Assembly: GCA_017893485.1 (NCBI GenBank)
Contig: CM030359.1
Coordinates: 30,570,430-30,634,429 of the forward strand
Reading direction: 5' to 3'
DNA: 64,000 nucleotides
Source: Hemerocallis citrina
Taxonomy: Eukaryota; Streptophyta; Magnoliopsida; Asparagales; Asphodelaceae
Both the position numbers and the translations under genes were made by a program. Numbering within the stretch: the stretch's first letter is position 1; each line of letters begins with the position of its first letter. This document shows, in pieces, positions 23,093-33,760 of the stretch. The notes below the pieces were generated by a model that searched no databases, was not told the DNA's origin, and saw only the letters and a program-made list of their open reading frames with translations.

Positions 23093-23986
23093 CAATGGAT
23101 ATGTTACTGCATATCTGTAAGTTCGTCACAGCTTTTGAGGATGGTCCGATGCAACAATTATTGGTGACAACGGGGTAGCTCTCCAAATTATTTCTTTTTA
23201 TATACCTCCTCAATAATGTTGTATTATCAGGAACATGAAGTATACAATAGTAGAATGCATTGCATAGCGAGGGTTCAAATCCCTAAAACTGGAGAAACGG
23301 CTTGATCTGGGGCACATGTAGTATGGGATGCATGTGTCCAGAGTCTTGCTAACATTAAATTAAGTGCATCTGTTCTGTACTCTGTATTTTGTATTAGACT
23401 TCAGGTCATGGCATACACGAACACTAGAAAATCAGGATACACGTTTCTTTTCCATTCAAGATGAATTGTGGGTGTGATAGTTGGAGATCGTTGTTTTCTT
23501 ATCAGCATTGCGTCAGTAGAATTACTGATATGCCCACTTAATTAGGTACTGGATACCGGATCAAGAGAGCAGAAGAGCCAAACCAGCAGGGCATCCAAAT
23601 GGGGCGGCAGTATACATGCCTACCATTCGAGCGGGTGCAGAAATATCAGAGTCGTGCAGCAGAAGGCTTAAGCCGAGGGGCAAGTCCCAGGAAGGTAGAG
23701 CGACCGCTCAGCTGAACTTCGGCAGTGACCGATCGATTTCCGATCTGGAAGACAGCCGATAGCCTCACAAGTGGAACCTGGATATTTTGTAATAAGTTAT
23801 AATGAGTTTATGTAATTTGTATTCCTTGTTCAAGGACAAATTAATATTTGTAACTAATGATGTAATAACTCTGATGGTAATAAAAGTTTTTAAATTTCCG
23901 TGTTATTTACTGTGTTGAGATGCATTTGAAAAAAAAGATTATGGTGATGTCACGGATGTCCTGTAACGGGGATCCGGGGCGTTACA

Positions 23987-24066
23987 GATAGCCTCATGCT
24001 CAGCAAGCTCCGGATTCAAATCGTGCACTTTCTGATCAAGGGCCATAAGAATATGCCCCTCATTTT
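23987..24066 (-). pseudogene. LINE RNase H remnant, 5' part
   Basis: On the minus strand the frame reads EGHILMALDQK then NPELAEHEAIR, a recognisable start of the LINE RNase H domain. It stops at the GATAG duplication and continues at 10138 on the far side of the solo LTR. The two parts together form one broken domain. Confidence 0.65.
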
Positions 24067-24070
24067 GTCA

Positions 24071-24642
24071 AACTTATAACATTCTAGTAGAACTAATTTG
24101 TATAGGTTTATATCTCAATTGCATCTACAATTTTTTTATTTATTTATTTTTTGTTTATATAAAACTGTAAATATTTTACTTAGGTTATAGAATATATTTA
24201 AGTAAACTAAACACTTAAGAAAATATACTAGTTCATGTTGTCCTTATTCATTGTCGTCGTAAGCAACAACTTTTATGAGGTTATCAGGCGTAGTAAGGAA
24301 AGAAGCTTCATAATAACTCAAAATAGGAACTAATGGGAAAACCTAAATACTATACTCTGTCACCATCAAAATATACCGTTGTCGAAGATTAAATTTCTTA
24401 TTATCATTTACTTTTTGGTTCAGGTTTCTCTCTAGTGGAACTTTAGTATGGTTAACTTCAATTTTTGGGTAAGTATCAATTCGGGTAGGCCAGAATCCTA
24501 GATAACTCAGGCGTACTATCTTTGTTACAGCCGAAAAAAACCAGCAACAACCCTCAATTATTAATATTGTTTTCTTCCCATTTTACAGGTCCACTATTAA
24601 TAAAATGTGTAGTAGAAACTATTAGTAAAGGAAGGAAAGGGC
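24071..24642. other. Unassigned AT-rich intron sequence
   Basis: No coding, repeat or terminal signature is recognised between the LINE remnant and the chromovirus. It could be the degraded upstream part of the LINE. Confidence 0.5.
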
Positions 24643-24647
24643 TAGCA

Positions 24648-25120
24648 TGTCAGGGATGTAGGGGAACACTCGCTGATGTGGAGATGAAGCAATGTTGAGG
24701 GATTGGTTAGTTGCATTGATGGGTTAGTTAGCTGCTGATGAAGAATAACCAGCCGAAAGTGGTATCAGGTTGCTACAGTGAATATATCTGAAATGCTACA
24801 GTGAATGTATCTGAAATGCTGCTGAAAATGTATCAGCTAATTGTGTTTGTTTTAGTGTTTGTTTTTTACGTGCTTATTGCACCTTTTTTTTGTAATAGAG
24901 ATAAGCGGGAGATTGGAGAGGGGCTGAAAATATCTCACCCCTACTCTAACTGCCTATAAAAGGCTGTATTGTAGAATTAGGAGAATTAATAAAGAAATTG
25001 TTATCTTCCTCCTCTCAAATTCTCTTCTCTCAATCCCTAAATCCCTTCTCTCAATCCCTAAACCTTCCAGTGTTCCATTAATGGCGAGATCCAGGGTTCT
25101 TCGCAACTCCTCTCCTGACA
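24648..25120 (+). repeat. 5' LTR of chromovirus
   Basis: It has a CTATAAAAGG TATA-type box near 24953 and includes the ATG of gag at 25081, so the Gag frame begins inside the LTR and reads across the primer-binding site. Confidence 0.95.
24953..24962 (+). promoter_or_regulatory. TATA box of chromovirus LTR
   Basis: CTATAAAAGG lies about 130 bp upstream of the gag ATG and is repeated in the 3' LTR near 30011. Confidence 0.6.
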
Positions 25121-26286
25121 ATCTGGTATCAGAGCCAGACAATGTCGATGGTGATGGGCGTGATGAAGGCAGCACGGTGTTAGAAGGGGAATTGGCAAAT
25201 CTAAGGAGTCAGATGGCTGAAACTCAGCTGCATCATGGCTTCCTTACTGAAAGAGTGGAAGCCATAGCTGCTAGCATCGGGGAGCGTTTCTCTAGATTGG
25301 AAACCATGATGGCTACGATGCAGCAGAATCAATCACGACCTCCAAATCCCCCCAATCCTCCAATACTTCCAAACCCTTTCCATCAAGTCCCTTCAAGAGA
25401 GGTATACATCCCCAACTCTAACTCCATTAATTCTACAAGTCCAGTAGATGCAGGGAATTTGCTTAGAACTCCATTCAAGGTGGAGTTTCCAATCTTCCAA
25501 GATGGAGATCCTACGGAGTGGATCTGTGGTGTGGAGAAGTTCTTGGAATTCTATCATGTTCCAGACACTCAGAAGTTGAAATATGCGGCACTCAATCTGA
25601 GGGGAAAAGCTGCTCAATGGTACCGGAGGCACATTAAGCCTAAGCTTCATGAAATCTCTTGGTCGGCATTTTTAGAGGAGCTGTTATCAAGGTTTGGTCC
25701 TACTATTTTTGAAGACTATGGGGGAATTCTCTCTAAACTCCAGCAGAAGAATGATTTAGAGGCGTATGTCCAAGAGTTTGATAGGCTCTCAAATTTTGTT
25801 AAAGATTGGTCAGAAGCTCATTTTCTTAGTACCTTTTTGAGTGGCCTACGCGACGAGATTCGTTGGGATGTGAAGTTGCAAAGGCCTAAAAGTGTTATTG
25901 AGGCTATTGGGTTGGCGAGAGGCTATGAAGAGAAGATCTATTACTTGCGGAAATTTCATAAAGCTCCATTTGTACCCAAACCCACCACCACATCCAATTA
26001 TCTGCCCACACAACCTGCTAGAACACCCACTCCACCTACAACCACCAACATTTCCAACTCCTTTGTTCCTAAAAGACTGAGTGTGTAGGAGATGAGGGAG
26101 AGAAGATCCAAAGGGTTGTGTTTCAACTGTGATGAGAAATACACCCATGGTCATCTGTGCAAGGCTCAAAAGTTTTATTACTTAGAATGTTTCGAGGAGG
26201 ATGAGGAGGAACTTGGAGGGGGTGTAGTAACCCAAGACCATGAAGCTGAAGACTCAGTTCATATCATGCTGCAGGCTACTTCCTAA
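25081..26286 (+). pseudogene. Chromovirus gag (capsid and zinc knuckle)
   Basis: The frame opens at an ATG inside the LTR (MARSRVLRNSS). It has a predicted coiled coil near residues 40-85, a proline-rich linker, the retrotransposon gag core (residues about 120-290, with FPIFQDGDPTEW, LRGKAAQWYRRH and LSRFG) and a zinc-binding CFNCDEKYTHGHLC segment near 26120. Gag forms the particle that packages element RNA. A TAG at 26086 separates the core from the knuckle and a TAA at 26284 ends this part; both lie in the frame shared with the protease downstream, so they are disabling substitutions. Confidence 0.9.
25124..25136 (+). promoter_or_regulatory. Primer-binding site of chromovirus
   Basis: TGGTATCAGAGCC is three bases inside the 5' LTR. 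It is translated as part of the Gag N-terminus. Confidence 0.9.
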
Positions 26287-26928
26287 ATTCCTCTTGCACC
26301 AGAGATCTCTTTCCATGCCTTAGTTGGTTCACAGGTGTATCCCCAAACTATGAGGGTGAAAGGAAAGATCAATGGAGGGGAGGTGAACATCTTGATTGAC
26401 ACAGGATCCACGCACAACTATCTTGATCCACAGACAGCTATTAAAGCTAACTTGGAGATCAATACAGAGCCTAGATATAGAGTAACTGTGGCTAATGGGC
26501 AGACTATGTTTAGTGAGGGAAAAATAGACAATGTTAGATTCTCAGTACAAGGAGTGCAACTACAGGCTGATTTGCTTCTTCTACCACTGGGGCCAGCTCA
26601 AATGGTTTTGGGGGCTCATTGGTTGCGCTCATTGGGGCCAGTTACTATGGATTTTAATGTCATGACTATGGATTTCAAGGTTGAAGGGGTCCTAAAGAGA
26701 TTGCAAGGGATTGTTAATCCCCAATTGCAATTGATGAAAGCAGAGGAGCTGATAAGAATGGGAAACCACATTTGTCAGGCTTATATGATCCAAGCACAAG
26801 AGATAAAGTTGGATAAAAGTGAAGTGTCAAATGCAGCCTTACACAGCAACCTCCCTGCAGAAATCGACAGCATTTTGCAAGCATTTCCTGAGGTCTTCAG
26901 TGAGGAGATGAAGTTGCCACCCCCATAG
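26287..26928 (+). pseudogene. Chromovirus aspartic protease region
   Basis: In the same frame as gag, the sequence encodes a retropepsin-like protease that would process the polyprotein. The catalytic motif DTGST is at 26398, preceded by NILI as usual, and VLGAHWL follows about 80 residues later. The frame runs to a TAG at 26926. The next domain continues in another frame, so an indel lies between about 26915 and 26945. Confidence 0.88.
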
Positions 26929-26950
26929 AAGCATTGACCATCAAATTCCC

Positions 26951-28015
26951 TTGTTGGAAGGGAAGGTGCCAACCTGTATGAGACCCTATAGACATCCACA
27001 CTTTCACAAAAATGAAATTGAGAAGCAAGTAGCAGAGATGTTAAATGCTGGGTTCATTAGGCCTAGTAGCAGCCCATATGCTTCGCCAGTGATATTAGTA
27101 AAGAAGTCCGATGGAAGTTGGCGCATGCGTGTCGATTATAGGAACCTTAATAGCCAAACTATCAAAGCAAAATTTCCTATTCCCATAATCGATGAGCTCT
27201 TGGATGAGTTAAATGGGGCAAAATACTTCTCAAAAATTGACTTAAGGTCAGGATACCATCAGATTAGAGTATTTCAAGAAGATATTCCTAAGACTGCCTT
27301 TAGAACCCACCATGGTCACTTCGAGTTTGTGGTGATGCCGTTTGGACTCACTAATGCTCCAGCTACTTTCCAAAGCCTTATGAATGAAGTCTTTAAGGAG
27401 TTTTTGAGGAAGTTTGTACTGGTGTTTTTTGATGATATCTTAGTTTATAGCCACACTTGGGAGGATCATTTGCAACATATCACTCAGATCCTCACGGTCC
27501 TGAGAGACAACCAGCTGTTGGCGAAAGCTAGTAAATGCAGCTTTGGCAAGACATCGGTAGGATACTTGGGGCATATCATTAGTCAAGAAGGGATCGCAGT
27601 GGATCCCATGAAGATTAAGGCAGTTATGGAGTGGCCAGAGCCTAGTACTATTAAAGAATTAAGAGGTTTCCTGGGTTTAACAGGCTATTATCGCAAATTT
27701 GTCAAGAACTATGGGAGTATTGCAGCTCCGCTAACCAATTTGTTGAAGAAGAATGCTTTTAGCTGGTCATCGGCTGCCATCCAAGCTTTCAACTCATTAA
27801 AAGAGGCTATGACCTCAACCCCTGTGCTCAGAGCACCCGACTTCTCTAAAATCTTTGTGCTGGAAACAAATGCGTCACAAGTGGGTATAGGAGCGGTTCT
27901 TATGCAAGAACTCCACCCCATTGCATACATGAGTAAGGCTTTGAAGGGTAGAAATTTAGCGTTGTCCACTTATGAGAAAGAGGTACTAGCAATATTGCAT
28001 GCAGTTAAGCTCTAG
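26951..28015 (+). pseudogene. Chromovirus reverse transcriptase and RNase H start
   Basis: This copies element RNA into cDNA. Reverse transcriptase motifs appear in order: SPYASPVILVKKSDGSWR, FPIPIIDELL, FSKIDLRSGYHQI, MPFGLTNAPATFQ and the catalytic FFDD at about 27431. RNase H begins with a VLETNAS stretch; the usual catalytic aspartate of the DAS motif is replaced by asparagine at 27869-27871. A TAG at 28013 replaces what is normally tryptophan before RQYL. The frame is otherwise continuous with the next segment. Confidence 0.92.
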
Positions 28016-28027
28016 AGGCAATACTTA

Positions 28028-29734
28028 TTGGGGAGAAGTTTTGTGATCAAAACAGATCAACGCAGTATTAAATATATCTTGGAGCAAAGAATTACCACTG
28101 AAATGCAAGAGAAGTGGTTATGGAAATTAATGGGGTTTTCTTTCACGGTGGAGTACAAGAAAGGAGTTGATAACTCTGCAGCCGATGCTCTCTCTAGAAG
28201 GCAAGGGGAACTAGACACTTGTTGTGAGATAACTTTTGTTGTGCCGCAGTGGCTTGAAGAGATTAAAACTATGGTGTTGCAAGACGCCTACTTCCATCAA
28301 TTAGCTGAGAAGGTGAGTAAAGAAGAGGTTAATCCAGCTGATTATCAGTTGTTGGAAGGCATTTGGTATTACAAAGGCAAAATATTAATCAGTCCTACGG
28401 CAGAAGTGAGGAGATTGATCTTTTTTTATCATCACTCAACCAGTGCCGTGGGCCATTCAGGGTTTCATAAGACCCTACATCGCATAAGGAGAGCTTTTAG
28501 TTGGGAAGGAATCACAAGAGATATCAAAATGTTCATCAAAGAGTGCTTGATTTGCCAACGCAATAAGCATGAAACGATGCTGCCTGTGGGTCTACTGCAA
28601 CCTTTACAAGTTCCAAATAGAGTTTGGAAAGATATCTCTATGGACTTTATCGAAGGATTGCCCAGGAGCTATGGAAGTAATGCCATAATGGTAGTGGTTG
28701 ATAGGCTATCTAAATATGCGCACTTCATAGGAATATTGCATCCCTATACTGCTAAGTCAATTGCGCAAACATTTATTGATAATGTGTACAAGCACCATGG
28801 AATGCCACGAAGCATTGTGAGTGATAGAGACCCTATATTCATTAGCAATTTTTGGAAGGAATTCTTTGAGCAGCAACAGTGTAAACTCAAGCATTCTACC
28901 GCGTATCACCCCCAAAGTAACGGCCAGACGGAGATTGTAAACAAGGCATTGGAAATGTATCTTAGATGCTTAAGTGGACAAAAACCTAAGGAGTGGAGTA
29001 AATATTTGGGGTGGGCGGAGTTTTGGTACAACACAAATTGGCACTCGTCCACAGGACTCACTCCTTTTGAAGGTGTATATGGGCGTCCACCACCAACAGT
29101 ATTGAGGTATGTTCGGGGTACTTCAGCATTGCCGTCGGTAGAAGATGAGCTGCTTGCTAGAGATGCCATACTACAACTACTGAAGGAGAATATGGCAGCC
29201 GCTCATGGAAGAATGAAGCTTTTTGCTGATAAAAGGAGAAGGGAAAGGGTCTTTGAAGTCGGAGACATGGTGCTACTCAAGTTACAACCATATAAACAAA
29301 CTTCTATTAGAAACTCTACTCCCCAGAAGCTTTCTTCCAAATTTTTTGGTCCATTTCGTGTCTTAGCAAGAGTGGGTTCAGTTGCTTATCATATCGAGCT
29401 TCCTCCTCAATCCACAATTCACCCTGTTTTTCATGTATCTAAACTCAAAAAGTGCCATGGAAATCATCTCCCTATTGTGTCTCAGGAGTTACCCCACTGG
29501 TGGGTTGAAGAAGAAGTCTTGGAGGAACCAGAGATGGTGTTGAATCGCAGGATTTTTAAGAAGGAAAACCGAGTGGGTATTCAACTTTTGATTAAGTGGA
29601 AGAATAGGAGTGCGGAAGATGCATCCTGGGTAGACATTGATGATCTTAGAAGGAGATTTCCAGCCTTCGAACTTGAGACAAGTTCGTCCTCAAGGGAGGG
29701 GGAGTTGTCAGGGATGCAGGGGAACACTCGCTGA
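28028..29734 (+). pseudogene. Chromovirus RNase H end, integrase and chromodomain
   Basis: This 568-codon open frame completes RNase H (FVIKTDQRS, AADALSRR) and carries integrase, which inserts the cDNA. The HHCC zinc finger is near 28430-28560, ending CLICQRNK. The DDE core shows MDFIEGLP near 28640, SDRDPIF near 28820 and HPQSNGQTE near 28905. The C-terminal part has PFRVL and IHPVFHVSKLK. It ends in a chromodomain-like stretch (LLIKWKNR, DASWVDID) near 29590-29645. This is the best preserved segment and has no internal stop. Confidence 0.93.
29690..29705 (+). promoter_or_regulatory. Polypurine tract of chromovirus
   Basis: AAGGGAGGGGGAGT directly precedes the 3' LTR. Confidence 0.85.
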
Positions 29735-30178
29735 TGTGGAGATGAAGCAATGTTGAGGGATTGGTTAGTTGCATTGATGGGTTAGTTAGCTGCTGATGAA
29801 GAATAACCAGCCGAAAGTGGTATCAGGTTACTACAGTGAATATATCTGAAATGCTACAGTGAATGTATCTGAAATGCTGCCGAGAATGTATCAGCTAATT
29901 GTGTTTGTTTTAGTGTTTGTTTTTTACGTGCTTATTGCACCTTTTTTTTGTAATAGAGATAGGCGGGAGATTGGAGAGGGGCTGAAAATATCTTACCCCT
30001 ACTCTAACTGCCTATAAAAGGCTGTATTGTTGAATTGGGAGAATTAATAAAGAAATTGTTATCTTCCTCTTCTCAAATTCTCTTCTCTCAATCCCTAAAT
30101 CCCTTCTCTCAATCCCTAAACCTTCTAGTGTTCCATTAATGGCGAGATCCAGGGTTCTTCGCAACTCCTCTCCTGACA
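29706..30178 (+). repeat. 3' LTR of chromovirus
   Basis: Same 473-bp length as the 5' LTR, about ten substitutions, no indel noticed. Confidence 0.95.
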
Positions 30179-30195
30179 TAGCATGAGAATAGTAC

Positions 30196-30247
30196 CTCAA
30201 GGACACGGCCAACAATAATATCCTCAACCTTTGGCTCATACATGTAG
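30196..30247 (-). CDS. RRP4: RRP4 exon (VGRVLEV region)
   Basis: The minus strand encodes YMYEPKVEDIIVGRVLE, matching the RRP4 segment that links the N-terminal and S1 domains, and ends at a GTACTA donor. Phase with the next exon at 9488 is correct. The expected AG acceptor is not seen: the bases before the TAC codon read TGTC. This may be a mutated splice site. The chromovirus lies only about 13 bp into the following intron. Confidence 0.7.
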
Positions 30248-30391
30248 ACACAAAACATTTTATTCATAACAAGGCTAACCAGTTTACATGGCTGTCACAC
30301 ACATTATATATTTAATACATGAAACATTAGGATATCAAGAAACATTTTGCTGAGAACTAATGTAACTTGAAGACCATGAGCAAATGAGAAC

Positions 30392-30493
30392 CTAGCTCTT
30401 AATGAACGCACATAGACCAGTTTGTTCCCTCGCTCAACCACACCACAAAGTGTTGCGACCACTTCACCATTAAGCTCTAAAGTTCCATGAAGC
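30392..30493 (-). CDS. RRP4: RRP4 exon (N-terminal domain)
   Basis: The 102-bp exon follows a TTGTCAG acceptor and ends at a GTTCTC donor. It encodes 33 full codons, including LHGTLELNGEVVATLCGVVE and NKLVYVRSLRA, nearly identical in pattern to the RRP4 N-terminal domain. It starts with the last base of a codon and ends with two bases of an Arg codon. The exon supplying the first 40 or so residues was not found to the right within the window. Confidence 0.87.
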
Positions 30494-30496
30494 CTG

Positions 30497-31612
30497 ACAA
30501 TGTGCGAGAGAGAAAGCCCATTAAGTATACAGAGAGAACATTCAAAAGCAACATATTCAAGGAGTAAACATTCGGAAAAGAAGCATGTACATATAAGAAA
30601 TAAAACCCAATTGGGAATATGAGAACTGAGAAGGTGTGCAAACCAATTACTTGCAAACCAAAAAAATCTGAATTAATAACATTCACTCTGATTTCTGAAA
30701 TTTGGCAGAGGAAAGAAGCTGATATAATTTTTTTGTCAATTAAATCAGGAGATTTTCAAAAAACCAAAGCTCATTAAGCAGTTGCATTCATTTTGACGTG
30801 CAGATTGAGAATGTAGAGTTAAACTAGCCATTAGTTGGTAAAACAGAACATATAAGTCAATGTAAGAGTTGAAACCCAAAAAAAAAAAAAAAAAAAAAAA
30901 CAGTAGAGTTGTTTTCCTAGTTGCATTTGCCGACCATTATATTCTTTGTTCATTACCAGATATTTTGACCTCAACTAATTAATATCACAGTCTCCGACTT
31001 TTGCTGATGTGGTTGCCAGATGCATAGATTGGGATTTAAGCAATGTTCTAAATATCATATATTAGTATCGTATAGAAAGGCAAATTTGTGTATCTGATAC
31101 CAGATATTGGTGATATCTCGGACATATTAAAAAAATATCGGGATAACATATTGGATATAAATATTTGTCCGAAATTAATTTAGATGACCTTTACACATTC
31201 AATATTACGAATACAAACAACCTATTGCAAGTAACAATAGTTATAACCAAAATTATAATCACCTAATCACCAATATGAAATCTAATACATAAAAAGAAAG
31301 ATACCTACACGCAAGGAATTTTTTTAAAGAAAAATTGAAGGCAAGTTGAAAGGCCTCTCTGTTTACACCATAGAAGCAACATGCTCGTGCTACTTTAAAA
31401 TAATATTTTAATTTATTATGTACTAACTATGGAGATACTTTTATTGTTCTCTTTGCATATACATTCAGAAGCAATTAGCCTAGTAAAGAAGGGACATAGT
31501 GACCATAAAATCAAAATTGAAATTTTGTACAGAAGAGTCAAAGAGAAGAGTCAAAGAGATCTGAAAGAATATGATGTATTTGTTTGTCTTATCTTGATTA
31601 TAATCAGTTTCA
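30497..31612. other. Unassigned region with poly-A tract
   Basis: AT-rich sequence presumed to be RRP4 upstream intron. It contains an A22 run at about 30880-30901 and nothing else recognisable. Confidence 0.5.
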
Positions 31613-32616
31613 AGGTCTGTTTGGCATTGCTCATTTAAAAGACCCAAAAGTAGTTTTAGTTAAAAATTGGGCATTTAACTTTTTTTTTTTCTTTTTAATC
31701 TCATCTGGGAGAAAGGGATTTTAAAAACTTTCATTGTTTCTCCAAAATCCCACCACATCAAATTGAGGTTTTTGACTTGTCGAAAAACTCTTCTTCTAAC
31801 ATAAATATTAAAGAGAACAAAAATCCCACGATCTTATTATTTATTCTCGCTCTTCCTTGCTCTTTCTTCTTACCTATCTTTTTCTTCTTCACCTTCATTT
31901 TCGATCTCTCTCTCTCTTCTTCATCTTCATCCCCCCCCCCCCCCTCAAACGCTCCTTCCCCTCGCCTCTGTCTGCTATCTCCTCCTTCTCCCCTCTTTAT
32001 GCCTAAACTTACCTTTGCCTCACCTCCCTCTCCTCCATCTCCCCCACTTCTCACAATTAGGGTATTCTTCTCCCTTTCCCCAACACTAAAATCTGACTTT
32101 TTCCTCGCATGTTTTTCAACTCTTCCATAGATCCAACAATTGGATAGTAAAATCTTACAATTATTATGTCGATAAAACATTTATAATTCAATTCATGATG
32201 CAAAAAATCAATACTTAAATTTTCTTATGTGAATTTTTTATAAGAATTTTCTTATGGGATTAAAATATAGAAACTGAATAATTAAATTTATGCAATTAAG
32301 TAGAAATATTAAAACTGAAAAAAAATACTTAAAAAATATAAACTTTTTGACATTTCATATATTTTACAGAAGGTTTTCAATTTTTATTACTATATAATTT
32401 TTATGACCACATAGCAATTTTATAAAATGTTTTACCAAACAGTAATTTATCAATATGCACTTTTCACATTTAGACAGCAGTTGTAGAACTGTTGTTGCCA
32501 AACAGTTTGGTTACTAAAAACATTTTTTTGCTCACTGCACTTCTGGCCCACATGTGGCCCACGGTTCTTTTAGTTCACAACACAGTTGACGCACAGTAAT
32601 GCCAAACTGAGCCGTA
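31613..32616. mobile_element. Possible miniature inverted-repeat element
   Basis: The left end GGTCTGTTTGGCATTGCT and the right end (reverse complement GGCTCAGTTTGGCATTAC) form an imperfect terminal inverted repeat, with AGTTTC just outside each end. It contains a CT-rich low-complexity block at 31890-32060 encoding only Pro/Ser runs. There is no transposase. The boundaries are tentative. Confidence 0.4.
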
Positions 32617-32699
32617 GTTTCTCGAAAAATTTGTCGTACTGCCCCCTTTTTTGAAAATATTTAGCGCCTTGCCATACTTCCCAAAACAATTAGCGATAT

Positions 32700-32975
32700 G
32701 ACCTTGTTTAGGACACGTCAACAACAAACGTTATTGGAAAAAATGGCATAGGTTATTTCGATGCCGTTCTTCCCAATAATGGCATCTATTTGCAAAAAAA
32801 GTTTCATGCCGTTATTTGAAATAACGACATCTGTTATTTTTGTGTAAAGATCGAACAATCTCAATTGTGAGCTGAGAGAGGATTGCAAAATGAAAACAAC
32901 TAATTCGTTCACTCAGAGAACGGCGTCGATTATACTGATTCCGTTATTTTGAATAACGGTATCAGTTATATTCGT
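32700..32975. repeat. Palindromic CCGTTATT/AATAACGG motifs
   Basis: Several short imperfect palindromes occur here, the best being CCGTTATTTTGAATAACGG at 32941-32959. Related palindromes recur at 34681-34740 on the other side of the PMD pseudogene. Confidence 0.7.
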
Positions 32976-33760
32976 TTTGCACAGTTTCCTATAATCTAAA
33001 ACCCCCTTCTTCTTTCTTTTGCCTTACGATATCTTCTCTCCTTCTCTCCGACTCCCAAAACCCTAAACCCAAAAAAAAAATCCGAAAATCCAAAGTATTT
33101 GAGTGATTTGTAAGTTGCCAATCATAAATTAGACTTAGACTCTACTCTTCAATCTTTCATTGAGAATTCCAAATCAATCGGAATCGAAATTTGTGGTAAG
33201 TTTTGAAAATCCCTAAAAAAAATTTTGCAATGTTGATTTTGATCTATGAGAGATGTATGCATTGGTAGTATAGTACAAGTGATGTAGATTTGTGTTATTT
33301 AAGTAGTAATTTTGGAAAAGTAGTTATGGTTTGTTGGTGATCTAGGGTATGTGAAATTTGGATTGTTGAAAAAGATGCAATTGTTCAAGTTGTTAGGAAA
33401 ACAAAGAATATAGGGAGATACTTTGTGGGGGTATTTTTGTTGTCATTATTATGATTGCAAGTAGTTGAAATGTGTTGAAGATCTATGTATACATAATGGT
33501 GAAGTAAAGTTGAAGGCAATGCGTGAGGATAAAATCCATTTTTTCAAAATGTGATGAATGATTTGAGGAATAAGGAGTTAACCATGGATAGATGGTTGAA
33601 AAGCTGAAATACACTGAACTATGGATAGAGTTTGTTATTGTTGACAGGCAATACTTGGATTTGAGGAATAAGGAGTTTGTGATGAATTATACTTAGTTTA
33701 TTTTCAAAATTCTCTTTCGAAAATTGTTGTTGATTAGTGTTTGTTATTGTTGATAGGCAA

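Larger units (their letters stand above)
10144..23986 (+). mobile_element. Solo LTR split by a LARD-like element, TSD GATAG
   Basis: The outer ends are TGTAATACCCC at 10144 and GGGGCGTTACA ending at 23986, with GATAG duplicated at 10139-10143 and 23987-23991. No primer-binding site or internal coding region follows, so it is a recombined solo LTR of about 4.1 kb once the 9.7 kb insertion (13383-23092) is removed. Its sequence is related to the LTRs of the inserted element, for example in the segment from about 11420 compared with 14668. No protein-coding frame is convincing in the 10144-13382 or 23098-23986 parts. Confidence 0.92.
24648..30178 (+). mobile_element. Ty3/gypsy chromovirus, near full length, TSD TAGCA
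   Basis: Two 473-bp LTRs (24648-25120 and 29706-30178) start TGTCAGG and end CCTGACA, with TAGCA duplicated at 24643-24647 and 30179-30183. The order gag, protease, reverse transcriptase, RNase H, integrase, chromodomain is that of a plant chromovirus; small size and short LTRs recall the Reina group. The LTRs differ at about ten positions (about 2 percent), so insertion is fairly recent. Premature stops at 26086, 26284 and 28013, a frameshift near 26930 and a changed RNase H residue show it is dead. It sits about 13 bp beyond an RRP4 splice donor. Confidence 0.95.
697..30493 (-). pseudogene. RRP4: RRP4-like exosome subunit locus, split by nested transposons
   Basis: Six segments on the minus strand match consecutive parts of RRP4, the S1/KH cap protein of the eukaryotic RNA exosome that feeds RNA to the nuclease core in nucleus and cytoplasm. 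In order they are 30392-30493, 30196-30247, 9399-9488, 8555-8620, 7769-7800 and 697-1122. Most junctions are GT-AG and the reading phase is continuous between neighbouring exons. The region encoding the extreme N-terminus was not found and may lie to the right. Two defects argue against a working gene: no AG acceptor precedes the 30196-30247 exon, and the AEV exon at 7.8 kb is eroded after about 10 codons, losing the end of the S1 domain. The introns hold a hAT element, two gypsy elements, a LINE, a solo LTR and a LARD-like element. Family identity is strong; pseudogene status is probable, not proven. Confidence 0.75.

Noticed and set aside
31777..32130. 117-codon frame with hydrophobic, Ser and Pro runs
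   Set aside because: It comes from a CT-rich low-complexity block with a similar frame on the other strand and no domain.
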